The notes under the pieces are model-generated. The model searched no databases. It worked only from the letters and a program-made list of their open reading frames with translations, and was not told the origin of the DNA. This document shows, one piece after another, positions 15,507 through 25,331 of a DNA stretch of 64,000 nucleotides. The position numbers were made by a program, and so were the translations under genes. The DNA lies in assembly GCF_038967635.1 (NCBI RefSeq), contig NZ_CP152413.1:744001-808000 (forward strand). The letters run 5' to 3'. The stretch comes from Bradyrhizobium sp. B124. GTDB lineage: Bacteria; Pseudomonadota; Alphaproteobacteria; Rhizobiales; Xanthobacteraceae. The number at the start of each line of letters is the position of its first letter. The stretch's first letter is position 1.

Positions 15507-18394
15507 GCTGGGTACGGCACGGTCTTTCCAATGATCAGCCGTTTCCCGGCTTGCGCCCGTTCGATCATGAAGATCATGCATTCTTCTTCGGAAGGCGCAG
15601 CCAGATCGCCTCGCTCTACGGGCTGCTGGATCGCAGCCGGTTCGTCGCCGTCATCGGCAGCTCGGGATCGGGCAAGTCCTCGCTGACCAGAGCCGGCTTG
15701 TTGCCGGTACTCGAGGAGGAGAACGAACAATCGCGGTCCGGCAAATGGGCGTGGTGTTCGATGCGGCCAGGCGACGCTCCGCTGGCGTCGCTGGCCGATG
15801 CGCTGGCGCAGCTGGCCGACAGCCGCGATGTCGGCGGCACCACCTCGGATATTCGACGCCACCACATCGAGTATCAGCTGGGTCGGTCGAGTTTCGGTCT
15901 TGCCGACGCCGTGTCCGAGGCCGGCGTCGGCGCAGACGAGAAATTCGTTCTGGTCGTCGACCAGTTTGAGGAATTGTTCCGTTATGCCGACCGCCCGAGC
16001 GAGACGGAGGCCGACCGCTTGCGGGACGCCACCTCCCGGAGCGAAGCCAAGCGGTTTGTCGAATTGCTGATGGAAGGGCGGCGCAGTGCCGACCGCGACA
16101 TCCGCGTGCTGATCACGATGCGCTCCGACTTCATCGGCGCATGCTCCGATTTCCCGGGGCTGCCGGAGGCCGTCAGCGCAACGCAATTTCTGGTGCCCGG
16201 ACTGGAACTCGACCAGATCGAGCAGATCATTACCGAACCGATCAAGCGCGCCGGCGCTACGATCGATCCTGCACTTGTACAGCAACTGCTGACGGACGCG
16301 CAGGGAGAACCGGATCAGCTGCCCGTGCTCCAGCACTGTTTGCTGCAACTCTGGCAGCAGGCCGGAGTGGTGGCTTCGCAGCCGTCCGAGCAGGCGCCGG
16401 CGGGCGACGCGCCCGCCGAACCTGGTGAGGGTCATCCGTCGCTCGCTCGGCACATCGACCCCGGTTGTTACGTTGCAGTCGGCAAGATGTCTGGCGCACT
16501 TTCGGTTCATGCCGAGAAGCTGCTGCCGAAGCTACGTGAGGAGGCCGTCGGGGCGGTGTTTCGGGCGCTGTCCGATATCAAGGACGGGCGGGCAATCCGT
16601 CGCGCCCTGTCCTATGCGCAGCTTCGTGACGAGTGCGGCGTTCCGGACGAAGAGCTCCGCAGGATCGTCGACCTGTTTCGCGCCGATGACTGCTCGTTCC
16701 TCGTCACATCGCCGGCAGGGATCGCCAATGTAACGGACGATACCGTCATCGACATCGGCCATGAGGCGCTGTTGCGGCGCTGGGAACGGATACGCGGCCT
16801 GCCGGGAGCGACCGGCGATGCCGGTGACAAGATGCCGATCGGATGGCTTGCGCAGGAGCAGAAGGACGGTCGGAAATATCAGATGTTGCTATCGATGCTC
16901 GATGGCGACCGCCGCAGCAACAAGGTCGAAGGCATCGAGCGACACTGGGACTGGTGGCGGAAAGGTTCTCGAACACCGAAATGGGCCGAACGTTATGGCG
17001 GCAATTTCGCAAGCGTCGAGGATATGCTGCGCCGCGGGCTCGCCTATCAGAGAAGATCCCTGTGGCTGACGGGGTCGATGGCTGTTGCTGGCGGAGTGCT
17101 CGTCCTCTGGGTCGGGTATCTGCAATACCGCAATCACGTCGACACCGCGGAACGAGCGACGCAGCAAGCGCGTGCAGACGAGAACCGCCGGCTTGCAGAC
17201 CAGAATTTCGCCAGATCGATCTCGAATGCACAGGCGTTTCTCGACAGGACGCTCGCGGCACTCAACGCCGGTGACATGAAAATCGCGGCGGCGGTGAGCA
17301 TGGAGGAGGCCGCGCAAGCCGCCGTCAACAACATCCAGGAAGCGGAAGGCCAGAGCGCCGTTCAGTCTGGATTCGACCCGTCGCCGGAAACCCTGTCGCT
17401 GGAAATCAAGCTCGACAACACCGCGACAGACATCCTCATCAGGAGCAAGAACTCGGAAGACGAGGCGCGCAAGCGCGCGACACGCGCGCTGCAACTGGCC
17501 GAGAAGCTGGTGGTGCTGCAGCCAAATAGTGACGGCGCGCAAGGTCTGCTTTATGAGACCAAATTCCGCTCGGCCGATGTGTTGGCTGAAAAGCAGCCCC
17601 AGGCTGCGCTCGCGCTATATCGCGAAGCCAGGGAAATTGCGCAAAAGCTTGCGGACAAGTCACCAGGCGACGGAGAGCGGCAGTATCACCTCGCCTTTAG
17701 CACGGTGAAGATCGGCGAAGTGTTCAGGGACGACCAGAAATACGGCGAGGCGCGACAGCAATTCGAACTGGCGTTACCGATCGCGGACAAACTTGCCGTC
17801 GATCATCCGGACAACCCCGTATGGGCGGCATATGCGCCGAATACGATGTCGAAACTCGCCGGCGTGATGGCCAGGCAATCGCCTCCCGACCTCGACCGGG
17901 CACTTCAATTGTATGACGCCGCACTCAAGCGCCAGAATGGGCTGGCCGAACGTTTTCCAACCAACAGCGTGGTGATTTCGAACCGGATTACGACGCGGCG
18001 TGGCAGGGCCGAGGTCCTGGCCAGGAAGGGTGAGTGGGCCAGGGCGAGCGCCGAATTCGAGGAAGTCGTTGCTGGCCGGGAGACGCTGGTCGACGCGGAT
18101 CGCAACAACATGACGTCGCTTGAATATCTCGCCATGGACTACGAGAGGGCTGTCTCGTTGCTATTTGGTCAGCTTGACGCCGGCGCCGGCGAGGCTTCGC
18201 TGCCGACTGCCGATCTCCTAAACAAGGCTGTCACCGTCGAGACCAAGGCACACGACGCCTGGCTGAAGCTTACGAAGGTCGACCCGAAGAATTCGAATTG
18301 GCAGAAGAGCCTGACGGAGTCCGGCAAGAGGCGCGACGCACTGAACCTGCGTCTCGACGCGATCAAGGCGCCTCAAGAAGCTGCGCGACAGTGA
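15503..18394 (+). CDS. STAND NTPase (nSTAND1-like) with transmembrane helix and TPR-like repeats
   Basis: 963 residues. PFPGLRPF (13-20) and FFFGR (27-31) begin a STAND NTPase domain with Walker A GSSGSGKSS (52-60) and Walker B VLVVDQFEE (149-157); a winged-helix-like region follows. One transmembrane helix lies near residues 519-540 (SMAVAGGVLVLWVGYL). After it, helical TPR-like repeats run to the C-terminus (ALALYREAREIAQKLADK, ARQQFELALPIADKLAVDHP, ALQLYDAALKRQNGLAE). The architecture suggests a membrane-anchored switch with a sensing repeat domain on the other side of the membrane from the NTPase. It overlaps the TIR gene by 4 bp. STAND proteins act in bacterial antiphage defence and in signalling; which applies here is unknown. 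Confidence 0.82.
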   Translation: MSWVRHGLSNDQPFPGLRPFDHEDHAFFFGRRSQIASLYGLLDRSRFVAVIGSSGSGKSSLTRAGLLPVLEEENEQSRSGKWAWCSMRPGDAPLASLADALAQLADSRDVGGTTSDIRRHHIEYQLGRSSFGLADAVSEAGVGADEKFVLVVDQFEELFRYADRPSETEADRLRDATSRSEAKRFVELLMEGRRSADRDIRVLITMRSDFIGACSDFPGLPEAVSATQFLVPGLELDQIEQIITEPIKRAGATIDPALVQQLLTDAQGEPDQLPVLQHCLLQLWQQAGVVASQPSEQAPAGDAPAEPGEGHPSLARHIDPGCYVAVGKMSGALSVHAEKLLPKLREEAVGAVFRALSDIKDGRAIRRALSYAQLRDECGVPDEELRRIVDLFRADDCSFLVTSPAGIANVTDDTVIDIGHEALLRRWERIRGLPGATGDAGDKMPIGWLAQEQKDGRKYQMLLSMLDGDRRSNKVEGIERHWDWWRKGSRTPKWAERYGGNFASVEDMLRRGLAYQRRSLWLTGSMAVAGGVLVLWVGYLQYRNHVDTAERATQQARADENRRLADQNFARSISNAQAFLDRTLAALNAGDMKIAAAVSMEEAAQAAVNNIQEAEGQSAVQSGFDPSPETLSLEIKLDNTATDILIRSKNSEDEARKRATRALQLAEKLVVLQPNSDGAQGLLYETKFRSADVLAEKQPQAALALYREAREIAQKLADKSPGDGERQYHLAFSTVKIGEVFRDDQKYGEARQQFELALPIADKLAVDHPDNPVWAAYAPNTMSKLAGVMARQSPPDLDRALQLYDAALKRQNGLAERFPTNSVVISNRITTRRGRAEVLARKGEWARASAEFEEVVAGRETLVDADRNNMTSLEYLAMDYERAVSLLFGQLDAGAGEASLPTADLLNKAVTVETKAHDAWLKLTKVDPKNSNWQKSLTESGKRRDALNLRLDAIKAPQEAARQ

Positions 18395-18451
18395 TCCGGG
18401 CTTGGTCGAACGCGACCAACCCAGTCACGGTGGCAGATGGCAGATGGCAGC

Positions 18452-18850
18452 CTAGACGATCTTGAAGATCGCGAGCGCCAGCACCGCCTGGGCGATGAAA
18501 CCGACCGTGAAGGCCAGGGTGCGGAACACCGGCAGGCCGAGCGTGTAGACGATCAGATGCGCGACGCGGGCCCAGAAATAGACGGCGCAGGCCAGCACGG
18601 TCCATTTGGTGGAATAGTCGGCCGCGTTGAGGATCAAGACCAGCGGCGCGAAGATCACGAGATTTTCGACCGCGTTGTCGTGGGCGAACATCAGCCGGTT
18701 GGCCCATTCCGCGTGTGGCTTGTCGTTGCGCGAGGGATTGCCCATGGCGCCGGAGAGGCCGCGCACCTGGCAGCGGTTGATGATGTAGGGAATCCACAGC
18801 AGCCCGGTCAGGATCACCGTCAGCGACAGCCAGAACAGTTCGCGCGTCAT
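18452..18850 (-). CDS. MAPEG-family membrane protein
   Basis: 132 residues with four hydrophobic helices. The family core is visible as RGLSGAMGNPSRNDKPHAEWANRLMFAHDNAVENLVIFAPLVL, in which the A-x-x-A-x-x-N-x-x-E-x-x-x-x-F pattern is typical of MAPEG proteins (glutathione-linked or eicosanoid enzymes). A bacterial function is not established. It converges with the STAND gene, 57 bp away. Confidence 0.83.
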   Translation of the reverse strand: MTRELFWLSLTVILTGLLWIPYIINRCQVRGLSGAMGNPSRNDKPHAEWANRLMFAHDNAVENLVIFAPLVLILNAADYSTKWTVLACAVYFWARVAHLIVYTLGLPVFRTLAFTVGFIAQAVLALAIFKIV

Positions 18851-18941
18851 CGTCTCCCCCTCACGTGAATTCGATTCCCGACGGTCGGGACCATCTGTTT
18901 ATAGCTGAGCGGAAGACTTGGCGCTACGCGAAGACTTGGCG

Positions 18942-20750
18942 CTACGCGCGGACGCGGACATAGCTGCCCGGAGCGTCCTCGAGCACCGACGCCCCGTTCG
19001 AGCCCACAATGCGCGCCGGCACCGTCTCCGGATCATGGCTTTCCAGCCAGCCGCGCCAGTCGGGCCACCACGATCCCTTGTGTTCCTCGGCGCCCTTAAG
19101 CCAGTCGGCGAGCTTGATGTCCTTGATGTTGTCGTTGGTCCAGTACTGGTACTTCTTCGAGGCCGGCGGATTGACCACGCCGGCGATATGGCCGGAGCCG
19201 GACAGCACATATCTCACCGGGCCGCCGAAGAACTGCGAGCCGTAGAGCACCGATTCCGCCGGTGCGATGTGATCCTCGCGTGCCGCGAGGTTGTAGACCG
19301 GCACCTTCACCTTCGACAGATCGAGCAGCGTGTTGTCGAGCACCATCGTGCCGGTCGACAGCCGGTTCTCCAGATAGCAGTTGCGCAGATAGTAGGAGTG
19401 GTTCGACGAGGGCATCCGCGTCGCGTCCGAATTCCAGTGCAGAAGGTCGAACGAGGAGGGCGATTGGCCCTTCAGATAATTGTTCACGACATACGACCAG
19501 ATCAGGTCGTTCGAGCGCAGCATGTTGAAGGCCATGGCCATCTTGCTGCCCTCGAGCACGCCGGATTCCTGCATGTCGCGTTCCAGCGCCGAGATCTGGT
19601 CCTCGTCGACGAACACCAGGAGGTCGCCGGCGTGGGTGAAGTCGACCTGCGCGGCAAAGAACGTCGCCGACGTCACGCGCTGGCGGCGCTTCTCGGCGAG
19701 ATAGGCGAGCGTCGAGGCGAGCATGGTGCCGCCGACGCAATAGCCGGCGGTGTGCACCTTCATCTCGCCGGTGACCTTCTCGATCACGTCCATCGCCGTG
19801 AGCGGGCCTTCGGCCATGTAGTCGGCCCAGGTCTTCTTGCCGAGCTCCTTGTCCGGATTGACCCAGGAGATCACGAACACCGTGATGCCCTGGTCGACGC
19901 ACCATTTGACGTAGGATTTCTCGGGGCGCAGATCGAGGATGTAGAACTTGTTGATCCATGGCGGCACGATCAGCAGCGGCGTGCGCAGCACGTTCTCCGT
20001 CGTCGGCGAATACTGGATCAGCTGCATCAGCTCGTTCTGGTAGATCACCTTGCCCGGCGTCGTCGCCATGTTGACGCCGACCTCGAGGTTGCTCGAATCG
20101 GACTGGCGGATCCGCAGCGTGCCGTGACCGGCCTCGATATCCTCGGCCAGCATCTTCATGCCGCGGACCAGATTGTCGCCATTGGTCTCGACCGTGGCGC
20201 GCAGCACTTCCGGATTCGTCAGCACGAAATTCGACGGCGCCAGCGCGTTGGTGATCTGCTGGACGTAGAATTCGGCCTTCTTGCGGGTGTGAGGATCGAT
20301 TCCGTCGGCGTCGTGGACCAGCTGCTGCGCCCATTTCGCGGTCAGCAGATAAAGCTGGAGGATGAAGTCGAAGAACTGATTCGACTTCCATTCCGGATCC
20401 TGGAAGCGCTTGTCGCGCGGGGCCGGCGCGATCGCCGGCTTGGCGTCGGCTTCGCCGGCCATGCGGCGCACGGCCGATCCCCAGAGATCGAGGTAATCCT
20501 TGCCGAGCTGCATCTGCAGCGAGGAGGCGCGCTCCTTGTCGGCCAGCCAGTATTCGGCGATCACGCTGAAGGTCTTGATGACCTCACCGAGCTCGTTCGG
20601 CGGCTTGTCGCGGACTTCCCCGGTCTGGCGTGGCTTGAGATAGGCTGCCAGCGCCTGGCCGCTGCTCTCCATCGCTCGCGCGATGTTCATGGCGAAGGCT
20701 TCGGCGTTGAATTTCGGGGCGGCTTGGGTGTCGGTACTGACGTTGCTCAT
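18942..20750 (-). CDS. phaC: Class I poly(3-hydroxyalkanoate) synthase
   Basis: 602 residues from the ATG at 20750, chosen because MSN followed by KFNAEAFAMNIARAME fits family N-termini; an in-frame ATG at 20786 is the alternative. It polymerises 3-hydroxyacyl-CoA into storage granules. The lipase-like box GYCVGG carries the catalytic Cys (residue 338), and the catalytic Asp and His are in AAREDHIAPAESV and GSGHIAGVVNPP. WINKFYILDLRPEKSYVKW is a family signature. No phaAB or phaR is adjacent. Confidence 0.92.
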   Translation of the reverse strand: MSNVSTDTQAAPKFNAEAFAMNIARAMESSGQALAAYLKPRQTGEVRDKPPNELGEVIKTFSVIAEYWLADKERASSLQMQLGKDYLDLWGSAVRRMAGEADAKPAIAPAPRDKRFQDPEWKSNQFFDFILQLYLLTAKWAQQLVHDADGIDPHTRKKAEFYVQQITNALAPSNFVLTNPEVLRATVETNGDNLVRGMKMLAEDIEAGHGTLRIRQSDSSNLEVGVNMATTPGKVIYQNELMQLIQYSPTTENVLRTPLLIVPPWINKFYILDLRPEKSYVKWCVDQGITVFVISWVNPDKELGKKTWADYMAEGPLTAMDVIEKVTGEMKVHTAGYCVGGTMLASTLAYLAEKRRQRVTSATFFAAQVDFTHAGDLLVFVDEDQISALERDMQESGVLEGSKMAMAFNMLRSNDLIWSYVVNNYLKGQSPSSFDLLHWNSDATRMPSSNHSYYLRNCYLENRLSTGTMVLDNTLLDLSKVKVPVYNLAAREDHIAPAESVLYGSQFFGGPVRYVLSGSGHIAGVVNPPASKKYQYWTNDNIKDIKLADWLKGAEEHKGSWWPDWRGWLESHDPETVPARIVGSNGASVLEDAPGSYVRVRA

Positions 20751-21043
20751 CTGGGGGACACTATCGCGTCGTTTGGAGGGCGTCATCGCGCGGTGCGGTA
20801 GCGGAAATCAGTCAAAAGCCGATGTTTCGCTCTGTTGCGGTGCGATAAAAAAATCTTTGTTCCGTCATATTGAAGCCTCAGGGGTCGCTTTTGGTGTTCC
20901 CGCTTTAAGCGTTTCGGGCGACAATGGTTTGAAACCGCTAAAGCCAGGACTAATGCAGCGGGGACGCTGCAAGGCTCGTACCAGTGCGACCCGTGTCGGC
21001 AATGTGCGACGTGCGCGCTAGCTTGTTGGGGACAATTCGGCGC

Positions 21044-21331
21044 ATGCCGATCGATCGAATGAACAGGGGGCTCGCGGCCGCAGCGCTGCTCGCGTCGATG
21101 CTGGCGCTGAGCGGGTGCTCGAGCACGATTGCCGATATGGCCATGCCGGCCGATGCGCCGGCGCGGCAAAAGGATGCCAACGGCTACCTCCCGGTGCACG
21201 ATATTCCGCCCGACCGCGCCGATCCGACGATCAAGCCGGCGGATCAGGCCAAGATCGAGCAGGAGCTGGTTGCCGCGCGCGATCGTCAGGCCCAGGCACA
21301 GGCTGCGACGGCGGCCCAAAGCGGGAAGTGA
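21044..21331 (+). CDS. Small lipoprotein
   Basis: 95 residues. A signal peptide ends in a lipobox (LALSGC), so the protein should be lipid-anchored. The rest (DANGYLPVHDIPPDRADPTIKPADQAKIEQEL) is hydrophilic with a helical, Ala/Gln-rich tail. The start at 21044 is preferred; 21059 is possible. No known domain is recognised. Similar small lipoproteins occur widely in Bradyrhizobium. Confidence 0.75.
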   Translation: MPIDRMNRGLAAAALLASMLALSGCSSTIADMAMPADAPARQKDANGYLPVHDIPPDRADPTIKPADQAKIEQELVAARDRQAQAQAATAAQSGK

Positions 21332-21546
21332 ACGCGCGAGATCGGCCGATCAGCGCTGGCGCCGCCCGGCGTCCGTGCTAAAAGAAACCCAATTCAACCG
21401 CAGATCCGGCCGCAGCCCCCCGATCGTGCGCCTGAATTCGCTCTAAGTCATTGATTCAGTGCGATTTCTGTAAGAGGCCGAGCCGGCTTCCGCAAGTCGA
21501 CCAAGGGGGACGATTCTGGCATTGCGGTTGTCGGAGCAAGGGTCCC

Positions 21547-22767
21547 ATGGAAGATTTTTACCGCATTCGCCGTCTGCCGCCTTACGTCTTTGAAAAGGTC
21601 AACCAGGCCAAGGCGGCCGCGCGCAATGCCGGGGCCGACATCATCGACATGGGCATGGGGAACCCGGACCTGCCGACCCCGCCCCACGTCATCGAGAAGC
21701 TCAAGGAGACGCTGGGCAAGCCGCGGACCGACCGCTACTCGGCCTCCCGTGGCATCAACGGCCTGCGCAAGGCCCAGGCCGCCTATTATGGGCGCCGCTT
21801 CGGCGTCAAGCTGAACCCCGATACCCAGGTGGTTGCGACGCTCGGCTCGAAGGAGGGGTTCGCCAACGTTGCGCAGGCGATCACCGCGCCTGGCGACGTC
21901 GTGCTGTGCCCGAATCCGAGCTACCCGATCCATGCGTTCGGCTTCCTGATGGCGGGCGGCGTGATCCGTTCGGTGCCGTCGGAGCCGACGCCGCAGTTCT
22001 TCGAGGCGGTCGAACGGGCGATCCAGCATTCGATTCCGAAGCCGATCGCGCTGATCGTCTGCTATCCGTCGAACCCGACCGCCTATGTGGCGGACCTCGA
22101 CTTCTACAAGGATCTGGTCGCGTTCGCGAAGAAGCACGACATCTTCATCCTGTCCGATCTGGCCTACGCGGAAGTCTATTTCGACGAGAACAATCCGCCG
22201 CCGTCGGTGCTGCAGGTGCCCGGTGCGCTCGACGTCACCGTCGAATTCACCTCGATGTCGAAGACGTTCTCGATGGCCGGCTGGCGCATGGGCTTTGCGG
22301 TCGGCAATGAGCGCATCATCGCAGCGCTGGCGCGGGTCAAATCCTATCTCGATTACGGCGCCTTCACGCCGGTCCAGGTGGCCGCGACCGCCGCGCTGAA
22401 CGGCCCCGACGACTGCATCCGCGAGATGCGCGACACTTACCGCAAACGCCGCGACGCGCTGGTTGAGTCATTTGGCCGCGCCGGCTGGGACATTCCGCCG
22501 CCGCAGGCCTCGATGTTTGCCTGGGCGCCGCTGCCCAAGGCGTTCGAGGCGGTCGGCAGCATGCAGTTCGCAACCCTGATGGTGGAGAAATCCGGCGTGG
22601 TGGTATCGCCCGGCGTTGCGTTCGGCGAGCATGGCGAAGGCTATGTCCGCATCGCGATGGTGGAGAACGAGCAGCGCATCCGGCAGGCCGCGCGTGGCGT
22701 ACGCCGCTTCCTTGAAAGCGGCATCGAAACGTTGCACAACGTCGTTCCTCTCGCCAACCGGCGCTAA
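21547..22767 (+). CDS. Class I/II PLP-dependent aminotransferase
   Basis: 406 residues. It has NPDLPTPPHVIEKLKE at the substrate-binding end, NPSYPIHAFGF, CYPSNPTAY, LSDLAYAEVYFD (the PLP-binding Asp and Tyr), and the Schiff-base Lys in SMSKTFSMAGWRMGF. It resembles the AlaC / LL-diaminopimelate-aminotransferase-like group. It is followed 37 bp later by hom on the same strand, which suggests a role in amino-acid metabolism. The ATG at 21547 removes a Cys-rich upstream extension that looks non-coding. Confidence 0.88.
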   Translation: MEDFYRIRRLPPYVFEKVNQAKAAARNAGADIIDMGMGNPDLPTPPHVIEKLKETLGKPRTDRYSASRGINGLRKAQAAYYGRRFGVKLNPDTQVVATLGSKEGFANVAQAITAPGDVVLCPNPSYPIHAFGFLMAGGVIRSVPSEPTPQFFEAVERAIQHSIPKPIALIVCYPSNPTAYVADLDFYKDLVAFAKKHDIFILSDLAYAEVYFDENNPPPSVLQVPGALDVTVEFTSMSKTFSMAGWRMGFAVGNERIIAALARVKSYLDYGAFTPVQVAATAALNGPDDCIREMRDTYRKRRDALVESFGRAGWDIPPPQASMFAWAPLPKAFEAVGSMQFATLMVEKSGVVVSPGVAFGEHGEGYVRIAMVENEQRIRQAARGVRRFLESGIETLHNVVPLANRR

Positions 22768-22804
22768 TCCTTCCAGGTTGCTTAATCTCCAGGTCCCTAA
22801 ATCC

Positions 22805-24124
22805 ATGGTCGCACCCCTGAACGTGGGCATAGCGGGGCTCGGCACCGTCGGTGCCGATGTCGTCCGCCTCATCGAAACGCAAGGACGGGCGCTGGCCGAG
22901 CGCAGCGGCCGCGGCATTCGCGTCGTCGCCGTCACCGCGCGCTCGAAAGCCAAGAAGCGCGGCCTCGACCTGCGCGGCATCGCCTGGGCGAAGAGCCCGC
23001 AGGCGCTGGCCGAGGATCCCAATATCGACTGTTTCGTCGAGTTGATGGGCGGCGCCGGCGATCCCGCGCTCTCCGCGATCGAGACCGCACTGAAGGCCGG
23101 CAAGTCGGTCGTGACCGCCAACAAGGCGCTGATCGCCAAGCACGGGCTGCGGCTTGCCGCCGCGGCCGAGAAGCACGGCGGCGCGCTGAATTTCGAGGCG
23201 GCAGTCGGTGCGGCGATCCCGGTCATCAAGACGCTGCGCGAGGGCCTCGCCGGCACCAGCGTCAACCGCGTCTACGGCATCCTGAACGGCACCTGCAACT
23301 ACATCCTGACCCGGATGGAGCAGGAGGGCTTGTCGTTCGAGGAATGCCTGAAGGACGCCCAGCGGCTCGGCTACGCCGAAGCCAACCCGTCATTCGACGT
23401 CGATGGTCACGACACCGCGCAGAAGCTTGCGATCCTGGCGAGCCTCGCCTTCGGAACCAAGGTCGCCGAAAGCGCGGTCTATGTCGAAGGCATCTCCTCG
23501 ATCACGCCGGAAGACCTCAAGGCCGCCGCGGAACTCGGCTACCGCGTCAAGCTGCTCGGCGTTGCCGTGCGCACGGCAAAGGGCATCGAGCAGCGCGTGC
23601 ATCCGACCATGGTGCCGAAATCATCGTCGATCGCGCAGGTGATGGGCGTCACCAACGCGGTGGCGATCGATGGCGAGGGGATTCCCCCGATCACGCTGGT
23701 CGGCCCGGGTGCCGGCGGCGGCGCGACCGCCTCGGCGGTGGTCGCCGACATCGCCGATGTGGCCCGCGGCATTCGTGCCAAGCCGTTCGGGCGTCCGGTG
23801 GAGCGGTTGCGCGACACCACCAAGGCGCCGATGGAACGCCACGAGGGTGGCTACTATATCCGCCTGATGGCGCGCGATCTTGCAGGCACTGCTGCAACAA
23901 TCGCCACCCGGCTCGCGGAACAGAAGATATCTCTGGAGTCCATCGTGCAACGGCATCCGGATGGCGTCGATGTGAACGGTGCGGCCAAAAAACCTTCACC
24001 GGTCCCGGTCATTCTGATTACCTACGCGACCAGCGAGGATGCGGTGCATCGTGCGCTGGCCGCAGTGCAGCGCGATAAGGTCATCAGCGGCCGGCCGCAG
24101 GTGATCCGGATCGAGAAAAACTAA
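22805..24124 (+). CDS. hom: Homoserine dehydrogenase
   Basis: 439 residues. It makes homoserine from aspartate semialdehyde on the route to Thr and Met. It has the NAD(P) motif NVGIAGLGTVGADVVRLI, the catalytic region NGTCNYILTRMEQEGLSFEECLKDAQRLGYAEANPSFDVDGHD, and a C-terminal ACT-like regulatory domain (YYIRLMARDLAGTAATIATRLAEQKISLESIVQ). The ATG at 22805 starts the cofactor fold directly. It is probably in one transcript with the aminotransferase upstream. Confidence 0.93.
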   Translation: MVAPLNVGIAGLGTVGADVVRLIETQGRALAERSGRGIRVVAVTARSKAKKRGLDLRGIAWAKSPQALAEDPNIDCFVELMGGAGDPALSAIETALKAGKSVVTANKALIAKHGLRLAAAAEKHGGALNFEAAVGAAIPVIKTLREGLAGTSVNRVYGILNGTCNYILTRMEQEGLSFEECLKDAQRLGYAEANPSFDVDGHDTAQKLAILASLAFGTKVAESAVYVEGISSITPEDLKAAAELGYRVKLLGVAVRTAKGIEQRVHPTMVPKSSSIAQVMGVTNAVAIDGEGIPPITLVGPGAGGGATASAVVADIADVARGIRAKPFGRPVERLRDTTKAPMERHEGGYYIRLMARDLAGTAATIATRLAEQKISLESIVQRHPDGVDVNGAAKKPSPVPVILITYATSEDAVHRALAAVQRDKVISGRPQVIRIEKN

Positions 24125-24203
24125 CGCATGACCTGAACGGGTCGGGCGTGAGACGATTGATGCGGGCAGGCTGGCCTGTCCCCGAGGCTTAAGGAGTACG
24201 CCG

Positions 24204-25202
24204 ATGTCGACCCATATTTCCGTTCCGCCGCAGATGCTGCTCGAGCGCATCTTGACGCTCGAAATCGTGCGCGTGACGGAGCGCGCGGCGGTGTCGGCCG
24301 CGCGGCTGCGCGGCCACGGCCAGGAGAAGGCCGCCGACAAGGCCGCGGTCGACGCGATGCGGCGCGAGCTCAACAAGCTGCCGATCGAGGGCACGGTCGT
24401 GATCGGCGAGGGCGAGCGCGACGAGGCGCCGATGCTGTTCATCGGCGAGAAGGTCGGCCTCAACGCCGGCCCGAAGGTCGACATCGCCGTCGACCCGCTC
24501 GAAGGCACCACGCTGTGCGCCAAGAACATGCCGGGCTCGATCGCCACCATGGCGATGGCCGATGGCGGCACGCTGCTGCACGCCCCCGACGTCTACATGC
24601 AGAAGATCGCGATCGGCCCGGGCTATGCCAAGAACGTGATTGAGCTCGACGCGCCGCCGGCCGACAATGTCCGCCGGCTCGCCAAGGCGAAGGGTGTCGA
24701 TCCCACCGCCATCAATGTGCTGGTGCTCGACCGTCCGCGCCATGCCGACATCATCAACAGCGTGCGCTCGACCGGCGCTGCCGTGCAGCTGATCACCGAC
24801 GGCGACGTCGCCGGCGTCATTCACTGCGCCAAGCCCGATGAGACCGGCGTCGACATGTATATCGGCACCGGCGGCGCGCCCGAGGGCGTGCTGGCAGCGG
24901 TCGCGCTGCGCTGCATCGGCGGCCAGATGCAGTGCCGCCTGATCCTCGACACCGAGGAGAAGCGCGAGCGCGCGCACAAGATGGGCGTGCTCGATCCGAA
25001 GATGATCTACGGCATCGAGGACATGGCCAAGGGCGACTGCCTGTTCGCCGCCACCGGCGTCACCACCGGCTCGCTGCTGACGGGCGTGAAGTTCAAGAAG
25101 GACGTGATCGAGACCGAGACGGTCGTGATGCGCTCCGTCACCGGCACCGTGCGCTACATCAAGGCCGAGCACCGCCAGCTGGAGAAGTTCCACCTGGATT
25201 AG
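24204..25202 (+). CDS. glpX: Class II fructose-1,6-bisphosphatase
   Basis: 332 residues. The GlpX family hydrolyses fructose-1,6-bisphosphate in gluconeogenesis or the Calvin cycle. Metal-site motifs are VVIGEGERDEAPMLFIGE and DIAVDPLEGT, followed by GSIATMAMADGG and LMTDGDVAG-like LITDGDVAGVI. AAGGAG is perfectly spaced before the ATG. It is 79 bp after hom. Confidence 0.92.
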   Translation: MSTHISVPPQMLLERILTLEIVRVTERAAVSAARLRGHGQEKAADKAAVDAMRRELNKLPIEGTVVIGEGERDEAPMLFIGEKVGLNAGPKVDIAVDPLEGTTLCAKNMPGSIATMAMADGGTLLHAPDVYMQKIAIGPGYAKNVIELDAPPADNVRRLAKAKGVDPTAINVLVLDRPRHADIINSVRSTGAAVQLITDGDVAGVIHCAKPDETGVDMYIGTGGAPEGVLAAVALRCIGGQMQCRLILDTEEKRERAHKMGVLDPKMIYGIEDMAKGDCLFAATGVTTGSLLTGVKFKKDVIETETVVMRSVTGTVRYIKAEHRQLEKFHLD

Positions 25203-25245
25203 CGTCTTGCCCGGATGCCTCGGAGGCCATGGCCAAACAAAGCCA

Positions 25246-25282
25246 AAGCGCGACGTTGATTCGAGCTTCTCTCGTCGCGCTT
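25246..25282. terminator. Hairpin downstream of glpX
   Basis: A perfect 10-bp inverted repeat (25246-25255 with 25273-25282) lies between the convergent glpX gene and the gene at 25332. There is no strong U-tract, so termination is likely but not certain. Confidence 0.4.
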
Positions 25283-25331
25283 CAGGCTGGGCGGATTTCT
25301 TCTTCGATCAGCATTTGCAAGCGGCATGTAA

